DNA of 20,772 nt from Bacteroidales bacterium UBA1182. Lineage in GTDB: Bacteria > Bacteroidota > Bacteroidia > Bacteroidales > Bacteroidaceae. The notes under the pieces were generated by a model. It made no database searches. It worked only from the letters and a program-made list of their open reading frames with translations, and was not told the origin of the DNA. The stretch covers positions 25,724 to 46,495 of the forward strand of contig DBYQ01000072.1 in assembly GCA_002310015.1 (NCBI GenBank), given 5' to 3'. This document shows positions 1 to 6,938 of the stretch, one piece after another; the first letter of the stretch is position 1; every line of letters begins with the position of its first letter. Both the position numbers and the translations under genes were made by a program.

Positions 1-836
1 GGGTAGGCTGCAAAATGCAGCGTGGCCAGTGATGACGCCAGTCCAGAGTTCTGCATTCCCACCTCAATGCTGATGGCTTTGCGCTTGGCCGGAGCCAGTT
101 TCAAGATACGTCCTATCAGATATCCTAAAGCCAGTCCGCATACATTATGCAGTATCACTACCAGAATGATTATCAGTCCGCCGGTAAGCAGTTTGTGAGC
201 ATTGGCCGCAATGATAATCAGCACAATAAAACATATTGTGACCGATGACAACGCGGGCAGATAAGCGGTTGCTTTCTCAGTCTGAGTGGGCCATAGGCGC
301 TTTACGATAAGGCCGGCCACGATAGGCAGAATGACCACCCAGAGGATGCTCAGGAACATGGCCATCACATCAACATCGACCGATTGTCCGGCCAGGAGCA
401 GAACCAGCAGGGGTGTCAGAATTGGCGCCAGCAGGGTTGAGACACCGGTCATTCCAACAGATAAGGCCAGATCACCCTTGGCCAGATATGTAATTACGTT
501 TGATGCCGTGCCGCCAGGGCAGCAGCCAACCAATATCACACCGACCGTGAGCGCCTGATCAAGTCCGAATGTCTTGGCTAGTACCCATGCCAGCAGCGGC
601 ATGATGGTAAACTGGGCCAGACATCCCACAATCACATCGCGCGGACGGCTGAACACCACCTTAAAGTCATCAAACTTAAGCGTGAGGCCCATTCCGAACA
701 TGATAACACCCAGCAGCGGGTTGATCACTTTGGGTTTGATGTGGCTGAAAAGATCAGGAAATACAAGTCCTATTACCGCCGAGAGCAGTACCAGAACTCC
801 CATGTACTTTGATATGAGTTGGCAAATCCTTTTCAT
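1..836 (-). CDS. Bile acid:sodium symporter (BASS) family transporter, C-terminus cut by window edge
   Basis: An inner-membrane secondary transporter of the BASS/SBF family, which moves organic anions with sodium. The substrate cannot be read from sequence; bile acids are only the family's name. About 278 codons are present from the ATG at 836. The protein is a run of hydrophobic segments. Seen directly are the family motif GCCPGGTASNVITYLAKGD at about residues 100-118 and, near the visible end, EVGMQNSGLASSLA, matching the conserved E/Q-N-G signature of the second core repeat. Family members are usually about 300-320 residues, so only the last few dozen are missing. Its ATG overlaps the stop codon of the upstream TfoX-N gene in an ATGA junction, which suggests translational coupling. 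Family assignment is firm, substrate unknown. Confidence 0.9.
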   Translation of the reverse strand, partial: MKRICQLISKYMGVLVLLSAVIGLVFPDLFSHIKPKVINPLLGVIMFGMGLTLKFDDFKVVFSRPRDVIVGCLAQFTIMPLLAWVLAKTFGLDQALTVGVILVGCCPGGTASNVITYLAKGDLALSVGMTGVSTLLAPILTPLLVLLLAGQSVDVDVMAMFLSILWVVILPIVAGLIVKRLWPTQTEKATAYLPALSSVTICFIVLIIIAANAHKLLTGGLIIILVVILHNVCGLALGYLIGRILKLAPAKRKAISIEVGMQNSGLASSLATLHFAAY

Positions 837-1165
837 TTTCCGGTGCTTTTCTTCTTTTTTGGCTTGGGTGCGGGCAGATTGGGCAGGGTTACCTTAATAA
901 GTTCTGCAAGGTAGTCGCTGTCATCAAGATCATCAATCAGGAAACACTCCTTTGCACCCGGGTAGGGTGAGCGCATTATCTCTTCCCTCAGGATTGCGCG
1001 GCCGGCATCGGTGGGCTTGATAAACAGGTTGTCGTCACAAATCAGACCGAACAGGATTCCGTCGCAGTAGATGCAATATTCACCCATCATCTTCTTCAAG
1101 TCAATGCGACCCGCGCCGGAGCACTGGTCAACGATGTATTGTGCAATATCTGTACTAGTTGCCAT
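833..1165 (-). CDS. TfoX/Sxy N-terminal domain protein
   Basis: A 110-residue single-domain protein of the TfoX N-terminal type. Visible family features are KKMMGEYCIYCDGILFGLICDD at about residues 24-45 (KMxGEYxxYxDGxxFGLxxDD), then the LFIKPTDAGR segment and YPGAKE near residue 69. The end is a lysine-rich tail, PKPKKKKSTGK. In gammaproteobacteria TfoX/Sxy controls competence through CRP. Stand-alone N-domains like this one are widespread, have no settled role, and lack the C-terminal helix-hairpin domain. It is the first gene of a two-gene minus-strand unit with the BASS transporter and shares a 4-bp overlap with it. The start at 1165 is the only Met before the conserved domain. Confidence 0.85.
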   Translation of the reverse strand: MATSTDIAQYIVDQCSGAGRIDLKKMMGEYCIYCDGILFGLICDDNLFIKPTDAGRAILREEIMRSPYPGAKECFLIDDLDDSDYLAELIKVTLPNLPAPKPKKKKSTGK

Positions 1166-1180
1166 TTCTTATTTTTTTTG

Positions 1181-1206
1181 CGAATTTACTAAAAAAATGA
1201 GTGCAA
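1181..1206 (-). promoter_or_regulatory. Candidate promoter for the TfoX-symporter unit
   Basis: On the minus strand TAAATTCG (1188-1181) matches the Bacteroidota -7 box TAnnTTTG at all but one position and lies about 16 nt before the start codon. A TTGC at 1206-1203 could be the -33 element, but the start-to-start distance (18) is shorter than the expected 23 or so. The 101-bp gap to the plus-strand acyltransferase is divergent and must also hold that gene's promoter; TACCTTCG at 1224-1231 is the nearest fit and it lacks a clear -33 box. Confidence 0.35.
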
Positions 1207-1266
1207 CTGAATTGCAAATAATGTACCTTCGTTAAAACATTTTTTAGTCATGGGAGGGCTTACAAA

Positions 1267-2367
1267 ATGAGGAAGCATTGGATTGACAATCTGCGCTGGG
1301 CTACAGTGCTGCTGGTCTTATTTTATCACGTAATCTATTTTTACAACAACAAGGGTGTGTTTGGAGGTATCGGCGGCTTTGGGGAGTTCCCTGAGACGCA
1401 GCAGTACCAGGACGTTGTAATGTATGTGCTCTATCCCTGGTTCATGCCGCTGCTGTTCCTGCTGGCCGGTATGAGCACCCGATATTCACTGCAGCGCAAA
1501 ACCGGTAAGGAGTGGTTCCGTTCACGTACTCTTAAACTGCTTGTGCCCAGCACTATAGGTCTGTTTGTTTTCCATTGGATGGTGGGCTATTTCAATACTG
1601 TTACTGCTGCCGAGGTTATATTCAAGGATATGCCGCTTGTGGCCAAATACATGTTATTTGCAATTTCCGGTACCGGTCCGCTTTGGTTTGCTCAGGATTT
1701 GTGGCTGTTCTCACTCATTTTTTTGTTAGTACGTAAACTTGACGGAAAGGACAAACTATGGACACTTTGCGGAAAGAGTGGGATAGTCGTAATACTGCTC
1801 TTAGGCGTCCTGTATTGGGTTGCAGAACAGACTTTGATCATGAACCCGCGTGAGGATTCGGCCGATGGACTGCTCAATCTGTACAAGCCTGTATTCTACT
1901 TTGTAGTGTTCCTGATGGGTTACTTTGTATTCTCACATGATGAGGTTCAGGAGAAGGTCAAGAAAGCTTGGATTCCGCTGATGGCCTGTGCGGTTGTAGC
2001 CGGCGTCATCCTGATAATAACCACATGGGGAGAGAACAATACCTCTCCGCAGTATCTGTGCAGCCCCATGAACTGTCTCTACGGATGGCTTATGTGCCTT
2101 GCATTGATGGGACTGTTCAATGCCCGTTATGACTGCACAAACTCATTCTCGCAGTATATGACCCGCAGCAGTTACGGACTCTATATCGTTCACTATCTGG
2201 TTGTTGCAGCCTTTGGCTATCAGATGAAAGTTCATACTGATCTGCCGCCCGCCCAAATGTACATTATCCTTACCATCGCAGTGTTTGCACTGTCTCCCGC
2301 AATCTACGAACTGCTGCACAGGATTCCGTTCATCCGCTGGTGCGTATTCGGTGAGAAAAAACGTTGA
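1267..2367 (+). CDS. Acyltransferase 3 (AT3/OafA-like) family membrane protein
   Basis: A multi-pass membrane O-acyltransferase of the AT3 family, which transfers acetyl or similar groups to cell-surface glycans, lipids or osmoregulated glucans. The 366-residue protein opens with MRKHWIDNLRWATVLLVL followed by FYHV, the family's D-x-L-R-x-x-x-x-x-x-V-x-x-H signature with the catalytic-type His near residue 22. About ten hydrophobic segments follow, and YGLYIVHYLVV near residues 300-310 matches the family's penultimate helix. Family size is 330-400 residues, so it is full length. A purine-rich GGGAGG lies about 10 nt before the ATG, unusual among the genes here. It heads a nine-gene co-directional run. 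A methyltransferase and a DUF418 protein follow, which suggests a role in modifying an envelope lipid or glycan; the substrate is unknown. Confidence 0.88.
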   Translation: MRKHWIDNLRWATVLLVLFYHVIYFYNNKGVFGGIGGFGEFPETQQYQDVVMYVLYPWFMPLLFLLAGMSTRYSLQRKTGKEWFRSRTLKLLVPSTIGLFVFHWMVGYFNTVTAAEVIFKDMPLVAKYMLFAISGTGPLWFAQDLWLFSLIFLLVRKLDGKDKLWTLCGKSGIVVILLLGVLYWVAEQTLIMNPREDSADGLLNLYKPVFYFVVFLMGYFVFSHDEVQEKVKKAWIPLMACAVVAGVILIITTWGENNTSPQYLCSPMNCLYGWLMCLALMGLFNARYDCTNSFSQYMTRSSYGLYIVHYLVVAAFGYQMKVHTDLPPAQMYIILTIAVFALSPAIYELLHRIPFIRWCVFGEKKR

Positions 2368-2434
2368 ATTCTTGCCGATATCGGCAAAAAATGAGTAGTT
2401 TTGACTAGAATATCGGCTTGAATTCTTGCCGATA
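2364..2434 (+). repeat. Two direct copies of a 17-bp sequence holding a 16-bp palindrome and inverted half-sites
   Basis: TTGAATTCTTGCCGATA occurs at 2364-2380 and again at 2418-2434. The first copy overlaps the acyltransferase stop codon and runs into the perfect palindrome TTGCCGATATCGGCAA (2372-2387). The second is preceded by an inverted TATCGGC (2411-2417), so it can form a 7-bp stem with GCCGATA (2428-2434). All half-sites share GCCGAT. The hairpins are followed by A, not T, on the plus strand, so this is not a plain terminator. A dimeric-protein operator for the next gene, or a remnant of a local duplication, are the alternatives. Confidence 0.6.
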
Positions 2435-2468
2435 AAAAAACTGTTGGTTTTTTATTTGAATACCGGAT

Positions 2469-2948
2469 ATGAAACTATTACGAGAAATATTGGGCTATGT
2501 GCTTGGAGGAGTGTTGTTTGTGGGGCTGATGCCAGCGGTGATGTGGCTTGCTACTGGTATGCCGGCTTTGGAGCACATAGGTGCTTTACGCGCTTCTATT
2601 ACCGGTGTTCTGATGATTGGCGGTCTGTCCCTTAGCGTGTGGACAATTGTTTACATGAAGCGGCAGGGCAAGGGTAATCCCATGGACGCGTTCGGGCATG
2701 AGGTTGCTCCGCGCACACAGCATCTGATGGTGGCCGGACCGTACAGAATCAACCGTAACCCAATGCTCACGGGTACACTCACTTATCTGGCCGGTGCTGC
2801 CGTATGGCTTTGGAGCTGGCAGGCTGTAGCTGTATGGGTAGCTTTCTTCTGCATCATGTTCGTGCAGGTTCTGAGCGAGGAGAAGCGCCTTCACCGTGAC
2901 TTTTGCAGCGAGTATGAGGAGTATTGCAAACATTCACGCAGATTTTAA
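2469..2948 (+). CDS. Isoprenylcysteine carboxyl methyltransferase / PEMT-like membrane methyltransferase
   Basis: A small (159-residue) integral membrane SAM-dependent methyltransferase of the ICMT/PEMT superfamily. Four hydrophobic stretches are visible. The diagnostic cofactor and catalytic block is present: GPYRINRNPMLTG (about residues 94-106, family G-P-Y-x-x-x-R-N-P-x-x-x-G), then EEKRLHRDF and EYEEYCKHSRRF at the C-terminus (family EE-x-x-L-x-x-x-F...Y-x-x-Y-x-x-x-x-x-R-F). Bacterial members methylate lipids or small hydrophobic substrates; the substrate here is unknown. The start at 2469 was chosen because the following residues form the first membrane helix; no Shine-Dalgarno is evident. 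The stop is one base before the next start, so it is co-transcribed with the DUF418 gene. Confidence 0.85.
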   Translation: MKLLREILGYVLGGVLFVGLMPAVMWLATGMPALEHIGALRASITGVLMIGGLSLSVWTIVYMKRQGKGNPMDAFGHEVAPRTQHLMVAGPYRINRNPMLTGTLTYLAGAAVWLWSWQAVAVWVAFFCIMFVQVLSEEKRLHRDFCSEYEEYCKHSRRF

Positions 2949-2949
2949 T

Positions 2950-4056
2950 ATGTACAAGACAACAGGACTTAAGAACAGCCGCATAGAGGTGGCCGATGCC
3001 CTGCGAGGGCTTGCTGTAGCCGGGATTATTCTGTTTCACTCGGTTGAGCATTTCAACACATTCGCCAGAGAGATAAAATATACCCTTCCTTGTGACGGGA
3101 CAGTGTTCAGCGTACTGCAGGCATTGCTTTCGGGCAAGATGTACGGAATCTTTGCGATTCTGTTCGGGCTCAGTTTCTTTATCATGCGTGACAACCAGGA
3201 GCAGAAGGGTAAGGACTTCTCACTCCGTTTTGCATGGCGTATGGTGCTGCTGTTCCTCTTTGGCGTGCTTAATGTCTGTTTTTATGACGGTGATATACTT
3301 ATCACATACGCCATTTTAGGCCTGCTGCTCATTCCTGCAGGCTACCTTAACAACAAGTGGTTGTGGGCGATAACCATTCTGCTGCTTATTCAGCCGCTTG
3401 AGATCTATGCTCATCTGGTGGGGTGGCATCCTGATTCCCGATGGGTGAACATGGGCTATTTCAAACTCATGCAGGGACATGATACATTCTGTCACTCTGC
3501 TGTAACCAATCTCAAGTACGGTATTACTACTACGCTTGGATGGTTCTGGTTCCATGGCCGCATAACACAGACACTGGGATTGTTCTACCTTGGATTGCTG
3601 ATAGGGCGGTTGCGTCTTTTCTACAATGAAGGTGAGAATCTTAAGAAGTGGCGCGTGATTTTGTGCGTATCGGCCATTCTGGTCATAGTTGGTGCTTTTG
3701 TCAAGTTTGGAAAGTTTGATGACCTGCTGCATCCTATGTGGAATCTGGCTATCCTGATGCTTATATTGTCAGTCGCAGTATTGCTCTGGTATCGTTTTGA
3801 GGGGTTCAGGAATGTATTCGGCAAACTGGGATTCTTTGGCCGCATGAGTTTGACCAACTATCTGCTGCAGTCCGTCTTGGGCAGTCTGCTGTTCTATGAG
3901 TGGGGATTCAGCCTCTATAACACACTGGGAACCACATGGTCAGCACTTGTAGGACTGGGTATGATTGTATTCCAGTACAGCATCCTCAAACTGTGGTCCA
4001 AGAACCACGAGCGCGGACCTCTGGAGGGACTGTGGCGTCGTCTTACTTGGATTTAA
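2950..4056 (+). CDS. DUF418 (YeiB-type) membrane protein
   Basis: A 368-residue multi-pass inner-membrane protein of the DUF418/YeiB family, which is related to the AT3 acyltransferases. After a short polar start comes RIEVADALRGLAVAGII with FHSVEHF, the family's N-terminal D-x-L-R-G-x-A-x-x-G-I signature. GKMYGIFAILFGLSF lies near residues 61-75. The C-terminal DUF418 block is clear: GRMSLTNYLLQSVLG near 298-312 and HERGPLEGLWRRLTWI at the very end (family GPxExxWRxLTY). The start at 2950 is preferred over an in-frame ATG at 2896 because it lies just after the preceding stop and the extra 18 residues lie inside the methyltransferase gene. Biochemical role is unknown. Pairing with an AT3 protein and a membrane methyltransferase hints at a shared envelope substrate. 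Confidence 0.87.
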   Translation: MYKTTGLKNSRIEVADALRGLAVAGIILFHSVEHFNTFAREIKYTLPCDGTVFSVLQALLSGKMYGIFAILFGLSFFIMRDNQEQKGKDFSLRFAWRMVLLFLFGVLNVCFYDGDILITYAILGLLLIPAGYLNNKWLWAITILLLIQPLEIYAHLVGWHPDSRWVNMGYFKLMQGHDTFCHSAVTNLKYGITTTLGWFWFHGRITQTLGLFYLGLLIGRLRLFYNEGENLKKWRVILCVSAILVIVGAFVKFGKFDDLLHPMWNLAILMLILSVAVLLWYRFEGFRNVFGKLGFFGRMSLTNYLLQSVLGSLLFYEWGFSLYNTLGTTWSALVGLGMIVFQYSILKLWSKNHERGPLEGLWRRLTWI

Positions 4057-4067
4057 AATATTTATTT

Positions 4068-4949
4068 ATGATTATAAGATTAGAAGAGAAAAAGGACTGG
4101 CGTGAGGTTGAGAACCTTACACGTGAGGCATTCTGGAACGTTTACAAGCCCGGATGCCTGGAGCATTATGTGCTTAACCGCTACAGGAGCAATCCGGATT
4201 TCATTCCGGAGCTGGACTATGTGATGGAGGAGGACGGTAAGATTATAGGTCATGTGATGTTTTCAAAGGCAGTGATTGTGCTTGATGACGGTACAAAGTT
4301 TCCGTCATGGACATTCGGGCCGATAAGCATTCATCCGGATTACAAGCGCAAGGGTTATGGTTTGAAACTTCTTCAATACGCATTGGATAAAGCCCGCAGT
4401 ATGGGTATCGGCCTTCTTTGTATGGAGGGTAATATTGAGTTTTACAAACATGCGGGCTTTGATTTGGCCAGCAAGCTCAAGATACATTATCACGCTGAAC
4501 CAAGAGAGTCTGATGTGCCGTATTTCCTGGCTCAGGAACTCATTCCGGGTTATTGGAGTGGGCGAGAGGGTACCTACTGCCCGCCTGCCGGTTATTTTGT
4601 GGCCGATACTGATCCCGCCGGGTTTGAGGCGTATGAGGCTACGTTCCCGGCTAAGGTCAAGGCTTTTCAGCCCGGTCAACTGCCTCAGTTCTGCCAGAGC
4701 TGCGGTATGCCGCTAACCAAGAATGAGGATTGCGGAACAAACGCCGATGGCAGCATCAACTACGACTATTGCAAGTATTGCTATGCCGATGGCCATTTCC
4801 TGCAGGAAATGACTATGGATCAAATGATTGAGCATTGCGCCCAGTTTGTGGATGAGGTTAACAAAAACATGCCCAAACCCATGACGCGTGACGAGTACAA
4901 GCAGATGATGTACGGATTCTTCCCGATGCTTAAGAGATGGAAAAAATGA
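4068..4949 (+). CDS. GNAT N-acetyltransferase fused to a C-terminal zinc-ribbon domain
   Basis: A 293-residue two-domain protein. Residues 1-165 form a GNAT fold: SWTFGPISIHPDYKRKGYG (about 80-98) holds the beta4 strand and the acetyl-CoA pyrophosphate loop R/Q-x-x-G-x-G (R94-K-G-Y-G98), and EFYKHAGF (124-131) is the usual late GNAT motif. Residues about 207-262 are a putative zinc ribbon of the PF12674 type: Cys209-x2-Cys212, Cys222, then Cys235-x2-Cys238, followed by the family tail MTMDQMIEHC. The start at 4068 lies 11 bp after the DUF418 stop; upstream in-frame starts lie inside that gene. The stop overlaps the start of the cysteine-rich DUF3795 gene. The acetyl acceptor is unknown. The ribbon could bind metal or nucleic acid or dock a partner. 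Confidence 0.86.
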   Translation: MIIRLEEKKDWREVENLTREAFWNVYKPGCLEHYVLNRYRSNPDFIPELDYVMEEDGKIIGHVMFSKAVIVLDDGTKFPSWTFGPISIHPDYKRKGYGLKLLQYALDKARSMGIGLLCMEGNIEFYKHAGFDLASKLKIHYHAEPRESDVPYFLAQELIPGYWSGREGTYCPPAGYFVADTDPAGFEAYEATFPAKVKAFQPGQLPQFCQSCGMPLTKNEDCGTNADGSINYDYCKYCYADGHFLQEMTMDQMIEHCAQFVDEVNKNMPKPMTRDEYKQMMYGFFPMLKRWKK

Positions 4950-5284
4950 TTGCAATTTGTGGCTTGGATTGTTCCAAGTGCGATGCCTACATAGCAACAC
5001 AGACTGATAACCAGGAACTGCGTATAAAGACCGCCAAACTGTGGGCAGAACTTAACAATGCGCCTATACTTCCGGAGCATATCAACTGCGACGGTTGCCG
5101 CGCATGTGGCCGTAAGACATTATTCTGTGACCAGTTGTGTCAGGTCCGTCAGTGTGCTTTGAAGCGTGGAGTAACCACCTGTGCGGATTGCCCCGAATTG
5201 GATAAATGTCCAACCGTAGGTGCAATCCATACTCATAACCCCGCTGCGCTTGAAAATTTAAAGAGTTTGAGGCATAACAAGTGA
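4937..5284 (+). CDS. DUF3795 cysteine-rich protein
   Basis: A small protein (115 residues from 4937, 112 from the alternative ATG at 4946) with twelve cysteines. The opening ICGLDCSKCDAYIA is the DUF3795 hallmark, followed by NCDGCRACG, FCDQLCQVRQC and TCADCPELDKCP. The spacing suggests zinc or iron-sulfur binding; no function has been established for the family as far as I know. The ATG at 4946 forms an ATGA overlap with the preceding stop, like other junctions in this operon, so it may be the true start. Its upstream neighbour has a zinc ribbon and its downstream neighbours are flavodoxin-fold redox proteins, which suggests a redox or metal-related role. Confidence 0.83.
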   Translation: MEKMIAICGLDCSKCDAYIATQTDNQELRIKTAKLWAELNNAPILPEHINCDGCRACGRKTLFCDQLCQVRQCALKRGVTTCADCPELDKCPTVGAIHTHNPAALENLKSLRHNK

Positions 5285-5308
5285 GAGGCTTTATCGTCTA
5301 TCACGTGT

Positions 5309-5320
5309 TTAACTAGTTAA
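5309..5320. promoter_or_regulatory. 12-bp palindrome before the flavodoxin gene
   Basis: TTAACTAGTTAA is a perfect palindrome 5 bp before the ATG at 5326, and CACGTG (5302-5307) lies just upstream. This 41-bp gap is one of the few spaced junctions in the run, so it could hold an operator or internal promoter. No TAnnTTTG box is visible in it, so the regulatory reading is tentative. Confidence 0.25.
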
Positions 5321-5325
5321 GATTA

Positions 5326-5847
5326 ATGAGCAAGATTATAGTTTATGCCAGCCGATACGGCTCTACAAAGCGTTACGCTGATAAGCTGTCGGAACTGACA
5401 GACGTTGAGGCTGTAGATTACAGCAAGGTTAAGGATATATTGGCCTATGACAAAGTTGTTTATATGGGCTCTGTCATAGCCGGAACGGTAACGGGACTAA
5501 AGAAAACCGTAAGTAAGATGCGGGGCGGTCAGGAGCTGGTGATTGTAAGCGTTGGCATGCTTGACCCCAAGGATCCTGAGAATGTTTCTGGCATACGCAG
5601 CATAATAAAACAGCAGATTCCGGCGGATTTTTATGATGAGAGTAGGATTTTCCATCTGCAAGGCTGCATTGACTATCCCAATCTCAAGCTTTCACACCGT
5701 ATGCTTATGTCCATGATGCGCTCTATGGCCTCCAAGAAACCGGAGAGTGAGCTTGATGCTGTAAGCCGCACCGTGCTTGCTACATACGGCCAGAGAATAG
5801 ACTACGTGGATTTATCGGCCCTGGATGTAATCGTTCCGTCTGTATGA
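5326..5847 (+). CDS. Flavodoxin-domain protein (HemG/protoporphyrinogen-oxidase-like)
   Basis: A 173-residue cytoplasmic protein with a flavodoxin fold. IIVYASRYGSTKRYADKL at residues 4-21 contains the FMN phosphate-binding loop (A-S-x-x-G-S-T-x-x-x-A), and VVYMGSVIAGTVTGLKK at about 45-61 matches the second loop of the PF12724 flavodoxins that include the menaquinone-linked protoporphyrinogen oxidase HemG. A tryptophan-free isoalloxazine loop and a basic C-terminal half (MLMSMMRSMASKK) are visible. Substrate cannot be inferred. The stop overlaps the next gene's start in ATGA, so the two redox proteins are translationally coupled. Confidence 0.85.
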   Translation: MSKIIVYASRYGSTKRYADKLSELTDVEAVDYSKVKDILAYDKVVYMGSVIAGTVTGLKKTVSKMRGGQELVIVSVGMLDPKDPENVSGIRSIIKQQIPADFYDESRIFHLQGCIDYPNLKLSHRMLMSMMRSMASKKPESELDAVSRTVLATYGQRIDYVDLSALDVIVPSV

Positions 5848-6413
5848 AGATACTTATCATAAACGGCAGCCCTAAGAAGAGGGGACTCATATCGCAGATG
5901 CTTGACATTATGCGTGTTGAGGCTGAGAATAAGGGTGACAGTGTTGAAACGGTGTACACCAATGATCTGAGCGTAAAGCCCTGCATAGGCTGTATGGTGT
6001 GCCGCACCAAGAACAAGTGTGTACTGGGTGAGGATGACTCACAGCGCATGATTGCAAAACTCCAGGAGGCCGATGCCATAATCATGGGCGCACCCTGTTA
6101 CTGGGGTAATATTCCCGGACAGATGAAACTGCTGTTTGATCGCATGGTCTATGGAATGATGCGTGATACGCCCCGTTTTCCGGAGCCTCTGCTTAAGGGA
6201 AAGAAGTGTATCCTGTTGAGCACCTGCACAACACCGTACCCCTGGAACGTATGGTTCAACCAATCCCACGGGGCAATCCGCGCCATGCGTGAGATATGTC
6301 ATTATGCCGGTTTCAAGATTGTAGCAACAATAGAGCGTGGGGGTACAGTATGGCATCCTGAGCTTTCAGATAAGGACAAACGTAAGTGCCGCAATGCAAT
6401 GAAGAAGCTATAG
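5844..6413 (+). CDS. NAD(P)H-dependent FMN oxidoreductase with an iron-sulfur-flavoprotein-type cysteine motif
   Basis: A 189-residue flavodoxin-fold reductase of the FMN_red/Isf group. The FMN phosphate loop is INGSPKKRGLISQML (residues 6-20), and GAPCYWGNIPGQMKLLFDRM lies near 83-102. Between them is Cys47-x2-Cys50-x2-Cys53-x5-Cys59 (PCIGCMVCRTKNKC). This is the compact four-cysteine motif that in archaeal iron-sulfur flavoproteins binds a [4Fe-4S] cluster next to FMN. That this protein carries a cluster is an inference. Coupled by ATGA overlap to the flavodoxin upstream, it may pass electrons to or from it. Confidence is high for the fold and lower for the cluster. Confidence 0.85.
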   Translation: MKILIINGSPKKRGLISQMLDIMRVEAENKGDSVETVYTNDLSVKPCIGCMVCRTKNKCVLGEDDSQRMIAKLQEADAIIMGAPCYWGNIPGQMKLLFDRMVYGMMRDTPRFPEPLLKGKKCILLSTCTTPYPWNVWFNQSHGAIRAMREICHYAGFKIVATIERGGTVWHPELSDKDKRKCRNAMKKL

Positions 6414-6416
6414 AGT

Positions 6417-6938
6417 ATGGTTTTGACAAGAGACATAATACGTTCTGTAATGGGTGAGGCCGATGCGCAGGCGGTTTACCGTGAGGTGCGCAAGATCGGT
6501 GATTTTGTGGGTTTTGCGCGGCAGTTTGCGTTTGATGCTGATCACCGTGTAGCCAGAAATGCTTTGTGGACACTTACCAAGGCTACTACTCAGGAAATTA
6601 CCCAGTTGCAACCCATGATGGATGAACTGATTGACCTGGCATTGAAGACAGAGAGTTCATCGGTGAGGAGATTGTCGCTCAATATCATTGACATGCTTGA
6701 GATGAAGGAGGAGGATCTGCGCTCAGACCTGTATGATTTCTGTCTGGAGCATGCAGTGGATGTTGAGGAACTGCCAGGCATACAGGCCATCTGTATGAAG
6801 ATAGCTTACCGCATAAGCACTTTCTATCCCGAACTTATGGCCGAACTCAAGCGTATCCTTGAAGGAATGGAAATAGAATACTACAAACCCGCCGTGAAAA
6901 GCATAAGAACCAGAATACTTACAGGAAAATACCAATGA
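6417..6938 (+). CDS. All-helical HEAT-repeat-like protein of unknown function
   Basis: A 173-residue soluble protein with no catalytic motif that I recognise. The sequence alternates amphipathic helices. HRVARNALWTLTKAT (about 43-57), SSVRRLSLNIIDML (about 81-94) and IQAICMKIAYRIST (about 120-133) have the spacing and small/hydrophobic pattern of HEAT or ARM repeats, so a scaffold or adaptor role is likelier than an enzymatic one. Start at 6417 is 3 bp after the preceding stop. Its own stop overlaps the next gene (ATGATG at 6935), so it belongs to the same operon. The repeat call rests on pattern only. Confidence 0.75.
   Translation: MVLTRDIIRSVMGEADAQAVYREVRKIGDFVGFARQFAFDADHRVARNALWTLTKATTQEITQLQPMMDELIDLALKTESSSVRRLSLNIIDMLEMKEEDLRSDLYDFCLEHAVDVEELPGIQAICMKIAYRISTFYPELMAELKRILEGMEIEYYKPAVKSIRTRILTGKYQ

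Noticed and set aside
1..1165. Plus-strand frames 286-558 and 574-897
   Set aside because: They are antisense shadows of the BASS transporter, whose motifs on the minus strand are unmistakable.
2896..2949. Upstream ATG for the DUF418 gene
   Set aside because: It lies within the methyltransferase gene; the ATG at 2950, one base after that gene's stop, gives the normal family N-terminus.
3936..4067. Upstream start for the GNAT-zinc-ribbon gene
   Set aside because: The extra 44 residues overlap the conserved DUF418 C-terminus in another frame and do not resemble a GNAT N-terminus.
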